Shown here: positions 17,605 to 26,950 of the stretch, in pieces | How the letters are laid out: every line of letters begins with the position of its first letter | How positions within the stretch are numbered: position 1 is the first letter of the stretch | The notes under the pieces: model-generated | What the model saw: only the letters and a program-made list of their open reading frames with translations | What the model was told of the DNA's origin: nothing | Database searches by the model: none | NCBI RefSeq assembly: GCF_007846095.1 | Contig: NZ_VOEI01000001.1 | Span: 1-64,000 of the forward strand | DNA length: 64,000 nt | Reading direction: 5' to 3' | Source of the DNA: Mucilaginibacter achroorhodeus | Lineage (GTDB): Bacteria > Bacteroidota > Bacteroidia > Sphingobacteriales > Sphingobacteriaceae | Program-made: the position numbers and the translations under genes

Positions 17605-17895
17605 CTATTTAGAAATAACCTTCGCTACCAGGAAATGGCTATCATCATGCAGTGGAGCATTCTTAAGCGCTTCTTCGGTAGTGATATCCTGTTTTACCAC
17701 ATCATCGCGCAGGTTGTTTACCTCTGCCGTCATGTAAACAAGGGGCTCAACACCTGTAGTGTCTACCTCATTTAGTTTATCCATGAAACCTAATATTTTG
17801 TTCATGTCGGTTATCATGGCCTGTTTTTCGTCGGCAGCCAGTTCTAATCTTGCCAGGTGGGCTATCTTATCAACGGTTTGCTCGTCAATGTTCAT
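17605..17895 (-). CDS. gatC: Asp-tRNA(Asn)/Glu-tRNA(Gln) amidotransferase subunit C
   Basis: The 96-residue subunit that joins GatA and GatB in the GatCAB complex, which amidates misacylated tRNA. DEQTVDKIAHLARLEL at the start and MNKILGFMDKLNEVDTTGVEPL in the centre are characteristic. It lies 2 bases after plsC. gatA and gatB are not in the window. Confidence 0.93.
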   Translation of the reverse strand: MNIDEQTVDKIAHLARLELAADEKQAMITDMNKILGFMDKLNEVDTTGVEPLVYMTAEVNNLRDDVVKQDITTEEALKNAPLHDDSHFLVAKVISK

Positions 17896-17897
17896 GC

Positions 17898-18623
17898 TTA
17901 ATTTAATTTATTGGTCATGATGCTGAAAACTTTATCGCGTAAATCGTCAGCATCATCAACAGTTAAATGGGCCGTTTCAATTGGCTCGTGTACAAATATA
18001 TCACATACGCCCGGTTCACTGCCCATTTTTTTCCCGTCGTCCCACATCACCTTCCATGTGTTTACAGATGTTACGGGAATAATTGGGATCTTCAGTTCAA
18101 TAGCCATTCTGAAAGGGCCGTTCTTGAACTGATGAAGCACCGGTGGGTACTCATCAGGGATAGTGCCCTCAGGGAATATAACGGCCGACATGCCCTGCTG
18201 CAAACGTTCCATCACCTGTTTAAAAGCTTTAAAAGACGCTATTTTGCTTTCGCGATTCACGGGAATATCAACCGTACGGAAGAAAAGGCCAGTAACCAAA
18301 CCATCAACCAGTTCCTGCTTGCCCATGAAACAAAAATTGTTTTTCACCAGCAGGCTCATAGCGGTAATATCAAGGTTTGATGTATGGTTAGGTGTAATAA
18401 TGTAAGCCCGGCTCCAGTCAATAGGTTTCTCGTAATGATAACGATAACGGATGCCCACAGTGCCTGAACTTAAGCGCCCCCATACGCGCCTAAAAGCATT
18501 CATGCTGCCGTAACGCTCATATTTGCGAGAGTTATAGTATAAAAACGGCCAAAGCACAAAGTAAAAAAACGCCACACTGCCCTGGTAAAGGTATAGGTGC
18601 GCTTTTCTCAATATCATTTTCAT
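17898..18623 (-). CDS. plsC: 1-acyl-sn-glycerol-3-phosphate acyltransferase
   Basis: 241 residues. PlsC acylates lysophosphatidic acid at the membrane. Seen are an N-terminal hydrophobic span (VAFFYFVLWPFLYY), the catalytic block I motif NHTSNLD, the block III motif FPEGTIP, and the downstream IPIIPVTS. The ATG at 18623 is preferred over a TTG nine bases upstream. It forms a short operon with gatC. Confidence 0.9.
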   Translation of the reverse strand: MKMILRKAHLYLYQGSVAFFYFVLWPFLYYNSRKYERYGSMNAFRRVWGRLSSGTVGIRYRYHYEKPIDWSRAYIITPNHTSNLDITAMSLLVKNNFCFMGKQELVDGLVTGLFFRTVDIPVNRESKIASFKAFKQVMERLQQGMSAVIFPEGTIPDEYPPVLHQFKNGPFRMAIELKIPIIPVTSVNTWKVMWDDGKKMGSEPGVCDIFVHEPIETAHLTVDDADDLRDKVFSIMTNKLN

Positions 18624-18632
18624 CCGTTCCAA

Positions 18633-18902
18633 AAATATAAAAAATAGCCGCTTATAATGTAACTATACTATTTCATGCATCGTAGTTGACTCACCCGGTC
18701 TACGCTACGCTGGACCACCCTCTCTGCTGCAAGCAGCAAAGAGGGTAAAGGAACACAGATTTCCTTACTCTCGTTTCGCGTAGCGAAGAGAGGGTCGACG
18801 AGCGTAGTGATGTCGGGTTGAGTTACTTTACGAGCGGATCAAAACTTAGCTTGTCACACGCTTATATTTTTTTCTTAAAAGCCTCTCTCCCGTGGAGACC
18901 GG
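18633..18902. other. intergenic region plsC/trpS, mostly repeat
   Basis: This gap holds no gene. Most of it is the nested palindrome described at 18682-18825. The rest, up to the trpS promoter, is AT-rich and shows only a weak CTCTC-rich hairpin near 18882-18900. Confidence 0.6.
18682..18825. repeat. 144-bp nested palindromic element (MITE/REP-like)
   Basis: The outer arms 18682-18725 and 18784-18825 are imperfect inverted copies (GTTGACTCACCCGG... against GTAACTCAACCCGA... on the other strand, both leading to ACCCTCTCT). Inside are two hairpins: CCCTCTCTGCTGC with GCAGCAAAGAGGG (18718-18745) and CTCTCGTTTCGC with GCGAAGAGAG (18768-18792). No coding capacity. The form fits a non-autonomous mobile or REP-type element. 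Confidence 0.65.
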
Positions 18903-18934
18903 TTTGGGCTGAGGCTAAAAAATCCTTACTTTCG
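18903..18934 (+). promoter_or_regulatory. trpS promoter
   Basis: TTTG at 18903-18906, 20 bases, then TACTTTCG at 18927-18934. This is one base off the TAnnTTTG consensus with ideal spacing, and lies 8 bases before the trpS ATG. Confidence 0.55.
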
Positions 18935-18942
18935 CCACCTAT

Positions 18943-19938
18943 ATGGAAACTGTTGTTAGCGGCATAAGATCAACCGGAAACTTGCATTTAGGAAACTATT
19001 ACGGAGCTATCCAAAATTTCGTAAAAATGCAGAACGAGTACAATTGTTATTTTTTTATAGCCGATCTGCATTCATTGACCACGCACCCAACGCCTGCCAA
19101 TTTGCACGCGAATGTTAAACAGGTTTTAGTAGAATACCTTGCAGCAGGCATCGACCCTGAAAAAGCAACTATATACGTGCAAAGCGACGTACCGGAAGTA
19201 ACAGAGCTTTACTTATATTTAAATATGAACGCCTATATGGGCGAGTTGGAACGCGCCACATCTTTTAAAGATAAAGTACGTGCCAATCCTGATAATGTTA
19301 ACGCCGGCCTGCTTACCTACCCTGTTTTAATGGCTGCAGACATCATCATTCACAAAGCTATCAAGGTACCTGTAGGTAAGGACCAGGAACAGCATCTGGA
19401 GATGGCCCGTACATTCGGCAACCGCTTTAATCGCCTATATAACCACGAATATTTTCCTGAGCCCTATGCATTTTCATACGGTACCAATCTGGTGAAAATC
19501 CCGGGACTTGACGGCGCCGGCAAAATGGGCAAAAGCGAAGGAGAAGGTAATGCTATATTTTTAGGTGACAGCCCCGAGGCTATCCGCAAAAAAGTGATGC
19601 GCGCCAAAACCGATAGCGGCCCAACAGAAGAGAACCAAACTAAACCACAGGAGATACAAAACCTGTTCGACCTGATGAAAGTAGTTTCATCGGCAGATAC
19701 TATCGCGCACTTTGACAATCTATACAATACTATGGCTATACGTTATGGCGACCTAAAGAAGCAACTGGCTGAAGATATGATCATTGCCACTGCACCTATT
19801 CGCGACCGCATTAACGATATTGCCGGTGATGCTGATTACCTACGCAAGGTTGCCAACCTTGGAGCCGATAAAGCCCGTGAAAGTGCATCAAAAACAATCA
19901 GGGAAGTAAGAGAGATCATCGGGTTCAGGAAGTTTTAA
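18943..19938 (+). CDS. trpS: tryptophan--tRNA ligase
   Basis: 331 residues, class I synthetase. HIGH-type motif in GIRSTGNLHLGNYYG, and KMSKS-type motif GKMGKSEG. ADLHSLTTHP, AYMGELERATSFKDK and VGKDQEQHLEMAR are TrpRS signatures. The leader after the promoter is very short. Followed by a word-built inverted repeat and then the deoxynucleoside kinase gene. Confidence 0.97.
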   Translation: METVVSGIRSTGNLHLGNYYGAIQNFVKMQNEYNCYFFIADLHSLTTHPTPANLHANVKQVLVEYLAAGIDPEKATIYVQSDVPEVTELYLYLNMNAYMGELERATSFKDKVRANPDNVNAGLLTYPVLMAADIIIHKAIKVPVGKDQEQHLEMARTFGNRFNRLYNHEYFPEPYAFSYGTNLVKIPGLDGAGKMGKSEGEGNAIFLGDSPEAIRKKVMRAKTDSGPTEENQTKPQEIQNLFDLMKVVSSADTIAHFDNLYNTMAIRYGDLKKQLAEDMIIATAPIRDRINDIAGDADYLRKVANLGADKARESASKTIREVREIIGFRKF

Positions 19939-19941
19939 ACT

Positions 19942-20044
19942 GTCGGAATCAGAATTTACAGAATTTTAAAATTCTCAGAATTCATGTTCAGACACCCAAA
20001 TAAATTCTCTTAATTCTGTAAATTCGGAAAATTCTGATTCAGAC
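19942..20044. repeat. word-built inverted repeat between trpS and the dNK gene
   Basis: Left arm 19942-19965 and right arm 20012-20044 are inverted copies made of a 9-base word of the form CAGAATTTA. The right arm has exactly one extra 9-base unit; otherwise the arms differ at a single base. The right arm ends 5 bases before the ATG at 20050, so it covers the ribosome-binding region. Confidence 0.8.
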
Positions 20045-20049
20045 AAAAT

Positions 20050-20664
20050 ATGCACATAGCTATCGTAGGAAACATCGGCGCGGGAAAAACCACGCTTACA
20101 GAAATGCTCGCCAAAAACTATGGCTGGGATCCCCTTTTTGAAGCAGTTGATAATAACCCTTACTTAGAGGATTTCTACAGCGATATGAAACGCTGGAGCT
20201 TTAACCTGCAGATCTATTTCCTCAATAGCCGTTACCGCCAGATCATCGATATTCAAAAAAGCGGCCGTAACATTATCCAGGACCGGACCATTTATGAGGA
20301 TGCCTACATATTTGCAGAGAACCTGCACGATATGGGCCTGATGACCACCCGCGATTACGAGAACTATCAAAGCATTTTTGACAACATCACCGAATTTATA
20401 AAACCACCAGATCTGTTGGTTTATCTCAAGGCTTCGGTACCAACCCTGGTGAATAACATCCAACGCCGCGGCCGCGAGTATGAAATTGGTATCCGTATAG
20501 ATTACCTGTCCAAACTTAACGAGAAGTACGATAAATGGATAAAGAACTATAAGTTGGGCAAACTGCTGGTGCTGGATAAAGACAACCTTGATTTCGCCAA
20601 CAACCCCGAGGACATGGGTACCATCATCAACCAGATAGAGCGGGAAATAAATGGGTTGTTTTAA
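20050..20664 (+). CDS. deoxynucleoside kinase
   Basis: 204 residues of the dNK/dGK-dCK family, which phosphorylate deoxynucleosides for salvage. P-loop IVGNIGAGKTTL at the start, FEAVDNNPYLEDFY, the QDRTIYEDAYIFA stretch containing the DRS-type (here DRT) motif, and the Arg-rich lid NIQRRGREYE. Substrate preference cannot be told. The stop is shared in a TTAA overlap with the convergent lipoprotein gene. Confidence 0.92.
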   Translation: MHIAIVGNIGAGKTTLTEMLAKNYGWDPLFEAVDNNPYLEDFYSDMKRWSFNLQIYFLNSRYRQIIDIQKSGRNIIQDRTIYEDAYIFAENLHDMGLMTTRDYENYQSIFDNITEFIKPPDLLVYLKASVPTLVNNIQRRGREYEIGIRIDYLSKLNEKYDKWIKNYKLGKLLVLDKDNLDFANNPEDMGTIINQIEREINGLF

Positions 20665-21662
20665 GGAGTAGTTTCCGCCTTTTCCATCTCGATCATCAGG
20701 TTATTCAGATTTTGATTTATCGAACGGATAACTGCCTGCAATTGATTGATCATAGATGCCCGGTCATGTAGGTCATCCGCCTTGTAAATACCACCCTCGG
20801 TAAAAATTACAGAGCTGTTGGCTTGTTTCTCGTCGTTATCAAACTGATATTTTATCCATCTTTTTTTCAGATTAAACATCAGGGATGATTCCCCTTTATT
20901 GCTAAAGCTTTTTTCGCTCAACATATACCATATCCAACCCGAAAAATGGTTGTCTGTGTTTTGTTGCAGCCAAATGTCTTTGAGCAAATTACGCCGATGG
21001 TTAAATTTTACCTTTTTACCGCCCGGGTTAAGTGTCAAGAATCCGAGCGCACCTGTTAGCCCCCCTCCTGCTACGGTAACAACATTATTCAGTCCTTCTG
21101 CTTTAATAAAAACGCCACTTATTGATGTTAAAGCGCCTAATACAATTGAGGCAGCAGTGTAGCGGTTATTTCTTGTTGAATTGATATCATCTACATAGCT
21201 GCCTACCTGGTCTACACGCTCACCCTCACAATCTAATTCTGCAGCAGCCGAATTAATATCAGAGATAGCAAGCAGCAATACTTTAGATGTTTTGTTCCCG
21301 ATCTCCAATTTTCTCAATTTGCCATTAATTGTAGTGTCTTTTTTTAAACTCATCAGTTTTTTCATATCTTCTGCAATCCCTAATGAGTTGATGATCAAAA
21401 TATCCTGGTCGGTAAAAAACTTTTTTAAAGAGAGATTTTCCGCCAAAATTTCTTCCGACTTTAACGTATCCGGAATTGCTGACCTTATGAAATATTTGGG
21501 CGGTTCGCAGTAATTTTCTTGCATCACAAGCGTGGCACCTGCTTTTTTCTTCACCGAACAAGATGAAGTAGCTATGATGATTAGCAGATAAATAAGCGCA
21601 TTTGCCAATACAGGCAGTTTTCTACAAGAGAATATTTGGGGTATTACTTTAATTAGCGGCAT
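20661..21662 (-). CDS. putative lipoprotein of unknown function
   Basis: 333 residues. A hydrophobic stretch ANALIYLLIIIATSSCS ends in a lipobox-like Cys near residue 35, with an unusually long n-region; a later start is possible but not obvious. A second Gly/Ala-rich hydrophobic region (ASIVLGALTSISGVF and VTVAGGGLTGALGFLTL) lies at about 165-215 and could enter the membrane. The C-terminal end is helical and charged (MINQLQAVIRSINQNLNNLM). I recognise no family. Confidence 0.7.
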   Translation of the reverse strand: MPLIKVIPQIFSCRKLPVLANALIYLLIIIATSSCSVKKKAGATLVMQENYCEPPKYFIRSAIPDTLKSEEILAENLSLKKFFTDQDILIINSLGIAEDMKKLMSLKKDTTINGKLRKLEIGNKTSKVLLLAISDINSAAAELDCEGERVDQVGSYVDDINSTRNNRYTAASIVLGALTSISGVFIKAEGLNNVVTVAGGGLTGALGFLTLNPGGKKVKFNHRRNLLKDIWLQQNTDNHFSGWIWYMLSEKSFSNKGESSLMFNLKKRWIKYQFDNDEKQANSSVIFTEGGIYKADDLHDRASMINQLQAVIRSINQNLNNLMIEMEKAETTP

Positions 21663-21828
21663 TAAAAGAATAAATGGCTTCGCTAAACTAATGCATATAT
21701 GCTTTGGTTGCTAACCTGCAGATAAAATTTATGAATTGTTATTGTATTGCTAATCAAGCGGCTCCTTATCGGTTTATCAAGGCTTTTCCACAATTGCAAA
21801 ATGAACGGGCAAATCCCGCAAAATTTCT

Positions 21829-21836
21829 TACTTTTG
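21829..21836 (+). promoter_or_regulatory. pyrG promoter -7 element
   Basis: TACTTTTG matches TAnnTTTG 61 bases before the pyrG ATG, leaving a leader of about 55 bases. Confidence 0.45.
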
Positions 21837-21897
21837 TATCCCGTACACAAACAATTGGCAGCCCCCTTTAAAACTGCCTTTGATTTCAAAAAAAATC

Positions 21898-23508
21898 ATG
21901 ACTAAATACATTTTTGTTACGGGTGGAGTTACCTCATCGTTAGGAAAAGGCATTATTTCGGCCTCATTAGCTAAGTTACTTCAGGCGCGCGGCTATCGCG
22001 TTACCATCCAAAAATTCGATCCGTATATTAACATCGATCCGGGTACGTTAAATCCCTATGAGCATGGCGAGTGCTACGTTACCGAGGATGGTGCCGAAAC
22101 GGATCTTGACCTTGGTCACTATGAGCGTTTTTTAAACGTTCCTACTTCTCAGGCTAATAACATTACCACCGGCCGTATCTACCAAAATGTAATTAATCGT
22201 GAACGCGAAGGTGCTTTCCTGGGTAAAACCGTGCAGGTTGTGCCTCACATTACTGATGAGATAAAACGCAACTTCCGCATATTAGGTGAAAGCGGCGACT
22301 ACGATATTGTGATCACCGAAATTGGAGGTACCGTAGGTGACATTGAATCCCTGCCGTTTGTAGAGGCTGTAAGGCAGTTTAAATGGGAAGCAGGGCCCAA
22401 TAATGCACTGGTTATCCACCTAACGCTAATCCCCTTCCTTGCTGCAGCAGGTGAGTTAAAAACCAAACCTACACAGCACTCGGTAAAAATGCTTCTGGAG
22501 TACGGTATCCAGCCGGATATACTTGTTTGCCGTACAGAGCATCATATAAATGCAGACATCAGAAAAAAAATTGCACTTTTTTGTAACGTAAACATCAATG
22601 CGGTAATCGAATCAATGGATGCACAAACAATTTATGATGTGCCTTTGCTGATGTTGAAAGAAAAACTCGATCAAACCGTATTATCAAAACTTAAACTGGC
22701 CCACAAGAACGAGCCGGATCTGGAAAGCTGGAAGGATTTCCTGGGCCGCTTAAAAAACCCTACTGCTGATGTTAGAATAGGTTTGGTTGGTAAATACGTG
22801 GAATTACCCGATGCGTACAAATCAATTATCGAAGCATTTGTGCATGCAGGTGCAAAAAATGAGTGCAAAGTACGGGTAGAATATATTCCATCGGCAAGTT
22901 TAACAGTAGAAAACGCCATTGAAAAATTACGTGGCCTGCATGGTGTGTTAGTTGCACCCGGCTTTGGCGAACGTGGCTTTGAAGGCAAGATCGAAGCTAT
23001 ACGCTATGTGCGCGAAAATAACATTCCGTTCTTCGGCATATGCCTGGGCATGCAATGTGCCGTTGTAGAATTTGGCCGCCATGTATTAGGTTATGCTGAT
23101 GCCAGCAGCACCGAGATGAACCCGGAAACACCTAACCCGGTAATTGACATGATGGAGGAACAAAAAACTATTGTGCACAAAGGCGGCACTATGCGTTTAG
23201 GTGCTTCACCGTGTGATATTAAAAAGGGCACAAAGGCAGCTGCTGCTTACGGCAAAACACGCATTAGTGAGCGCCATCGCCACCGTTATGAATTTAACAA
23301 TAAGTATTTAAAAGAATACGAAGCGGCGGGTTTAGTACCATCAGGTATCAACCCTGAAAATGGTTTGGTGGAAATTGTTGAACTAAAAAATCACCCTTAT
23401 TTTGTGGGAGCACAGTTCCATCCGGAATTAAAATCAACTGTTGCTAATCCGCATCCACTTTTTATTAACTTTGTCGCCGCTTCGCTGGCTTACGCCCGCA
23501 AGAACTAA
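21898..23508 (+). CDS. pyrG: CTP synthase
   Basis: 536 residues. Converts UTP to CTP using glutamine. Synthetase domain: [18 protein letters not shown] with the P-loop, [25 protein letters not shown]. Glutaminase domain: nucleophile in [15 protein letters not shown], and the His-x-Glu pair in [10 protein letters not shown]. The ATG at 21898 gives the usual family start. yidC follows 23 bases downstream, probably in the same transcript. Confidence 0.98.
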   Translation: MTKYIFVTGGVTSSLGKGIISASLAKLLQARGYRVTIQKFDPYINIDPGTLNPYEHGECYVTEDGAETDLDLGHYERFLNVPTSQANNITTGRIYQNVINREREGAFLGKTVQVVPHITDEIKRNFRILGESGDYDIVITEIGGTVGDIESLPFVEAVRQFKWEAGPNNALVIHLTLIPFLAAAGELKTKPTQHSVKMLLEYGIQPDILVCRTEHHINADIRKKIALFCNVNINAVIESMDAQTIYDVPLLMLKEKLDQTVLSKLKLAHKNEPDLESWKDFLGRLKNPTADVRIGLVGKYVELPDAYKSIIEAFVHAGAKNECKVRVEYIPSASLTVENAIEKLRGLHGVLVAPGFGERGFEGKIEAIRYVRENNIPFFGICLGMQCAVVEFGRHVLGYADASSTEMNPETPNPVIDMMEEQKTIVHKGGTMRLGASPCDIKKGTKAAAAYGKTRISERHRHRYEFNNKYLKEYEAAGLVPSGINPENGLVEIVELKNHPYFVGAQFHPELKSTVANPHPLFINFVAASLAYARKN

Positions 23509-23531
23509 GTTACAGTACGAGAAACAGATAA

Positions 23532-25349
23532 ATGGATAAGAATACATTCACAGGTTTATTCCTGATCATGATCATCCTTGGTGTTGGTGTCTTTTTAATG
23601 AAACCAAACGAGGCAGAGATCAAAAAAGAAAAGCTAACAGTTCACCAGGACTCGATAAAAAAAGGCCTGATAAAAACCCCTGCCAAGGCAGATACCGTAG
23701 CAAAAACTGTAGCGGTAGATTCTGCTGCAATGAAGGGCCCGTTTGGTGCTGCAATTAACGGTACCGAGCAATTTGTTACTTTAGAAAATGCAGACGTTCG
23801 TATTAAATTAAGCACAAAAGGCGGCCGTATTTATTCTGCTGAACTTAAAAAATACCTTACTTACGGTAAAAAACCTTTGGTTTTATTTGACGGTGATAAA
23901 AACACCTTTGGCCTGGCGTTAACTGCATCAGGTAAAAACTATAACACCAATGATCTTTACTTTAAGCCAAGTAACACCTCTTTAACGGTTGCCGGTAAAG
24001 ATTCTTCAACGGTTACTATGCGTTTAAGCTATAGCCCTACGCAGTATATTGATTATGTATACAACTTAAAAGGCACGGGCTTTAAGTTGGGTTTAACCAT
24101 ACGCCCAACTGGGATGGATCAGGTTTTGGCCAACAGCAATGTATACAGCCTTAACTGGAACGCCAGCTTAAACAAACTTGAAAAAGACATTAAACAAGAG
24201 CGCCAATATTCAACGGTATACTATCGTAACATGGATGGCGATGTGGATTACCTGTCTGAAGCCAAGGACGACCAGAAAAGTATTGGCGATAAAAAAATGC
24301 AATGGGTTGCCTTTAAGCAGCACTTTTTCTCAAGCGTTTTGATTGCTAAAGATGGCATCACCAGATCTGACCTTGGCGTGGTTACCAATGTTGCAGATAC
24401 AGCCCTGGTCAAGGAAATGAAGGCAGGTTTACAGCTAACCCGCGATGCAAGCGGCGCTGTGCCTTTAGAGTTTTACTTTGGCCCTAATCAGTTCAATACT
24501 CTTAAAGAACAAGGTTACGATCTGCAAAAGATCATTAACTTGGGCTGGGGACCATTAAAATACATCAACCAGTTTGCAGTGTTGCCGGTATTCAACTTCC
24601 TTAAACAGTTTAACTGGAATTATGGGTTGATCATCCTGGCGCTTACGGTATTGTTGAAATTGGTGTTATCGCCGCTTACCTACAAATCATACCTGTCAAT
24701 GGCTAAGATGCGTGTAATTAAGCCGGAGATGGACGAGATCAAAGCTAAAGTTGGAGAGGATAACCCCACCCTTTTACAACAGGAATATCTTAAGCTTTAC
24801 AAAAAAGCAGGCGTTAATCCTTTAGGTGGTTGTTTGCCACTACTGTTACAAATGCCTATCGTAATTGCATTCTTCCGTTTTTTCCCAAGCTTGTTTGAGT
24901 TGCGCGGACAAAACTTTTTGTGGATGCATGATTTGTCTACCTATGATGATGTGATCAAATTTTCAACTAACATCCCTATTATAGGTAATCACATCAGTGC
25001 AATGTGTTTGCTGATGACGATATCCACGTTGATCTATACCTATTTCAACAATCAGATCTCGGGGGCTACAGGCCAAATGAAATACATTGGTTATATTACA
25101 CCATTTATCTTCTTTGCTACGCTGAACAGCTACCCTGCCGGTTTGAACTACTATTACTTCCTGGCTAACATGTTCACTTTCTTGCAGCAATACCTGATCA
25201 AATTCATGGTTGATGATAAGAAGATCCATGCACAAATCCAGGAAAATAAAAAGAAACCCGAAGATCCTAAAAAGAAAAAATCAGGTTTTGCCGCTAAAAT
25301 GGAAGAAATGATGCGCCAGCAACAACAGGTGCAGACGAAGAAGAAATAA
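23532..25349 (+). CDS. yidC: membrane protein insertase YidC
   Basis: 605 residues. YidC inserts proteins into the inner membrane with or without Sec. One N-terminal membrane helix (FTGLFLIMIILGVGVFLM), a large periplasmic beta domain (about 75-330), then the conserved five-helix core starting FNWNYGLIILALTVLLKLVLSPLTYKS, with YKKAGVNPLGGCLPLLLQMP. The C-terminus is Lys-rich (DPKKKKSGF), consistent with ribosome contact. Confidence 0.96.
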   Translation: MDKNTFTGLFLIMIILGVGVFLMKPNEAEIKKEKLTVHQDSIKKGLIKTPAKADTVAKTVAVDSAAMKGPFGAAINGTEQFVTLENADVRIKLSTKGGRIYSAELKKYLTYGKKPLVLFDGDKNTFGLALTASGKNYNTNDLYFKPSNTSLTVAGKDSSTVTMRLSYSPTQYIDYVYNLKGTGFKLGLTIRPTGMDQVLANSNVYSLNWNASLNKLEKDIKQERQYSTVYYRNMDGDVDYLSEAKDDQKSIGDKKMQWVAFKQHFFSSVLIAKDGITRSDLGVVTNVADTALVKEMKAGLQLTRDASGAVPLEFYFGPNQFNTLKEQGYDLQKIINLGWGPLKYINQFAVLPVFNFLKQFNWNYGLIILALTVLLKLVLSPLTYKSYLSMAKMRVIKPEMDEIKAKVGEDNPTLLQQEYLKLYKKAGVNPLGGCLPLLLQMPIVIAFFRFFPSLFELRGQNFLWMHDLSTYDDVIKFSTNIPIIGNHISAMCLLMTISTLIYTYFNNQISGATGQMKYIGYITPFIFFATLNSYPAGLNYYYFLANMFTFLQQYLIKFMVDDKKIHAQIQENKKKPEDPKKKKSGFAAKMEEMMRQQQQVQTKKK

Positions 25350-25352
25350 GTT

Positions 25353-25490
25353 GGAAAGTCCGACAGTCGGTAAAGTCCAAAGATTATATTTAAAGCCTCA
25401 TAACTAATGTTACGGGGCTTTTCTTTTTAACATCGTTACTCATACCTCTTGTCTTCTCAGACTTGCGGACTTTACCGATTTTCCGACTTT
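25353..25490. repeat. word-built inverted repeat around a terminator, yidC/exonuclease gap
   Basis: Left arm 25353-25378 and right arm 25459-25490. A 24-base core matches at 21 positions in inverted orientation, sharing TCGGTAAAGTCC. The same core word occurs in the repeat after purS (32196-32340). A terminator hairpin lies in the spacer. Confidence 0.75.
25392..25428 (+). terminator. terminator after yidC
   Basis: The stem AAAGCCTCATAAC / GTTACGGGGCTTT contains one G-U pair and one mismatch, and is followed by TTCTTTTT. It closes the pyrG-yidC unit. Confidence 0.7.
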
Positions 25491-25541
25491 TTTTATTTAA
25501 GACTAATAATTTTAGCAATTATATTTACATTTGTTATTACC

Positions 25542-26906
25542 ATGTATGCAATTGTAGATATAGAGACAACGGGCGGGCATGCCAGTGCTAACGGCATTAC
25601 TGAGGTGGCTATTTGCATACACGATGGTAAAAAAGTGGTTCGACGGTTTGAGACTTTGGTAAACCCTCAACGAGATATACCGGTTTACATAAGTGCTCTT
25701 ACCGGTATAACCAACGATATGGTGCAGCACGCACCCTTATTTGAAGATGTTGCTGCGGAAATATTCCACCTGCTTAAAGGGCAGATCTTTGTAGCTCATA
25801 ATGTCAACTTCGATTACTCTTTTCTGCGATATCACCTTAGTGCTGCGGGTTATGAAGTAAACCTCAATAAGCTTTGTACCGTGCGGCTGGGGCGTAAAAT
25901 TATGCCGGGGCTGATGTCATACAGTTTAGGTAAGTTCTGCACCCACCTGGGCATTCAGAATAATGCCCGCCACCGGGCCATGGGCGATGCTGAAGCCACT
26001 GCTCAACTATTCTCTATATTGCTTGGTAAGGATAATGATAACCACATCAGCAAAGCCTTAAAACAAAATAGTAAGGAGCAAACACTACCTGCCAATTTAC
26101 CTAAGGCCGATATTGATGCTTTACCTCAAAACCCCGGTGTTTATTATTTCCATGATCAAAAAGGCAAGGTGATCTACGTGGGCAAAGCCAAAAACTTGCG
26201 CAAACGGGTATGCAGCCATTTTACCGGGAACAATCCCAACCTGCAAAGGCAAGAATTTTTAAAGAACATTCACCGCATCAGTTTCCAAAATTGCGGTACA
26301 GAATTGATTGCTTTTGTACTGGAAGCTGTCGAAATAAAACGCCTTTGGCCGAAATACAACAGATCGCTTAAACGCTTTGAAAATACATTTGGCATCTACA
26401 TGTACGAAGATCAGCGTGGATACCTGCGTATGGCTGTTGATAAACACCGCAAGCATATGCCTGCCGTTTATGCTTGCAACTCGCTGCTGGAAGGCTATAA
26501 TTTACTAAACAACCTCATAGAAACCTTCGGGCTTTGCCCTAAGCTGTGCTTCATTCAAAAAAATGACCAGCCCTGCAGCGGTAATAACATTGGCAACTGT
26601 GCATGTGAAGGCCATGAGTCGCCTGAAAACTATAATAAACGCATTGATGCAGCCCTTCATGAGTTGAAAAAAGCTTTGCCTACTTTTGCCATACGGGATG
26701 AGGGGCGAACAGACGATGAGCATAGCTGTATACTAATTGAAGAAGGCCGTTTTTATGGAATGGGCTACATCTCTCACTATTATAATGCAGACAATCTTCA
26801 ATCGCTTAAAAATTACCTTACCCCCTATCCCGGTAACGATTACATCCGCAACATTGTAACCGGCTATGCCGACCGTTTTCCGCAACGAAAAGTTGTGTTT
26901 GCATAG
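25542..26906 (+). CDS. DnaQ-like exonuclease fused to a UvrC-type GIY-YIG nuclease domain
   Basis: 454 residues from the ATG at 25542, where exonuclease homology starts. Residues 1-170 are a DEDDh 3'-5' exonuclease: ExoI DIETTGG, ExoII HNVNFDYSFL, ExoIII HRAMGDAEA. Residues about 200-285 are a GIY-YIG domain: PGVYYFHDQKGKVIYVGKA followed by LRKRVCSHF, as in the UvrC N-terminus and Cho. The C-terminal third has a Cys-rich patch (CFIQKNDQPCSGNNIGNC and CACE) and no UvrC RNase H or HhH region. Probably a DNA repair nuclease; it is not a complete UvrC. Confidence 0.9.
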   Translation: MYAIVDIETTGGHASANGITEVAICIHDGKKVVRRFETLVNPQRDIPVYISALTGITNDMVQHAPLFEDVAAEIFHLLKGQIFVAHNVNFDYSFLRYHLSAAGYEVNLNKLCTVRLGRKIMPGLMSYSLGKFCTHLGIQNNARHRAMGDAEATAQLFSILLGKDNDNHISKALKQNSKEQTLPANLPKADIDALPQNPGVYYFHDQKGKVIYVGKAKNLRKRVCSHFTGNNPNLQRQEFLKNIHRISFQNCGTELIAFVLEAVEIKRLWPKYNRSLKRFENTFGIYMYEDQRGYLRMAVDKHRKHMPAVYACNSLLEGYNLLNNLIETFGLCPKLCFIQKNDQPCSGNNIGNCACEGHESPENYNKRIDAALHELKKALPTFAIRDEGRTDDEHSCILIEEGRFYGMGYISHYYNADNLQSLKNYLTPYPGNDYIRNIVTGYADRFPQRKVVFA

Positions 26907-26910
26907 CAGT

Positions 26911-26950
26911 TAGAATTCGAATTAAAGAATTGTCTGAATTTACAGGATTA
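26911..26950. repeat. single-arm copy of the GAATTTACAG word repeat
   Basis: The stretch contains GAATTCGAATT, AAGAATT and TGAATTTACAGGATTA, closely matching the 9-base word of the trpS/dNK repeat. It overlaps the stop codon of the convergent reductase gene (26948-26950). No second arm is evident. Confidence 0.5.
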
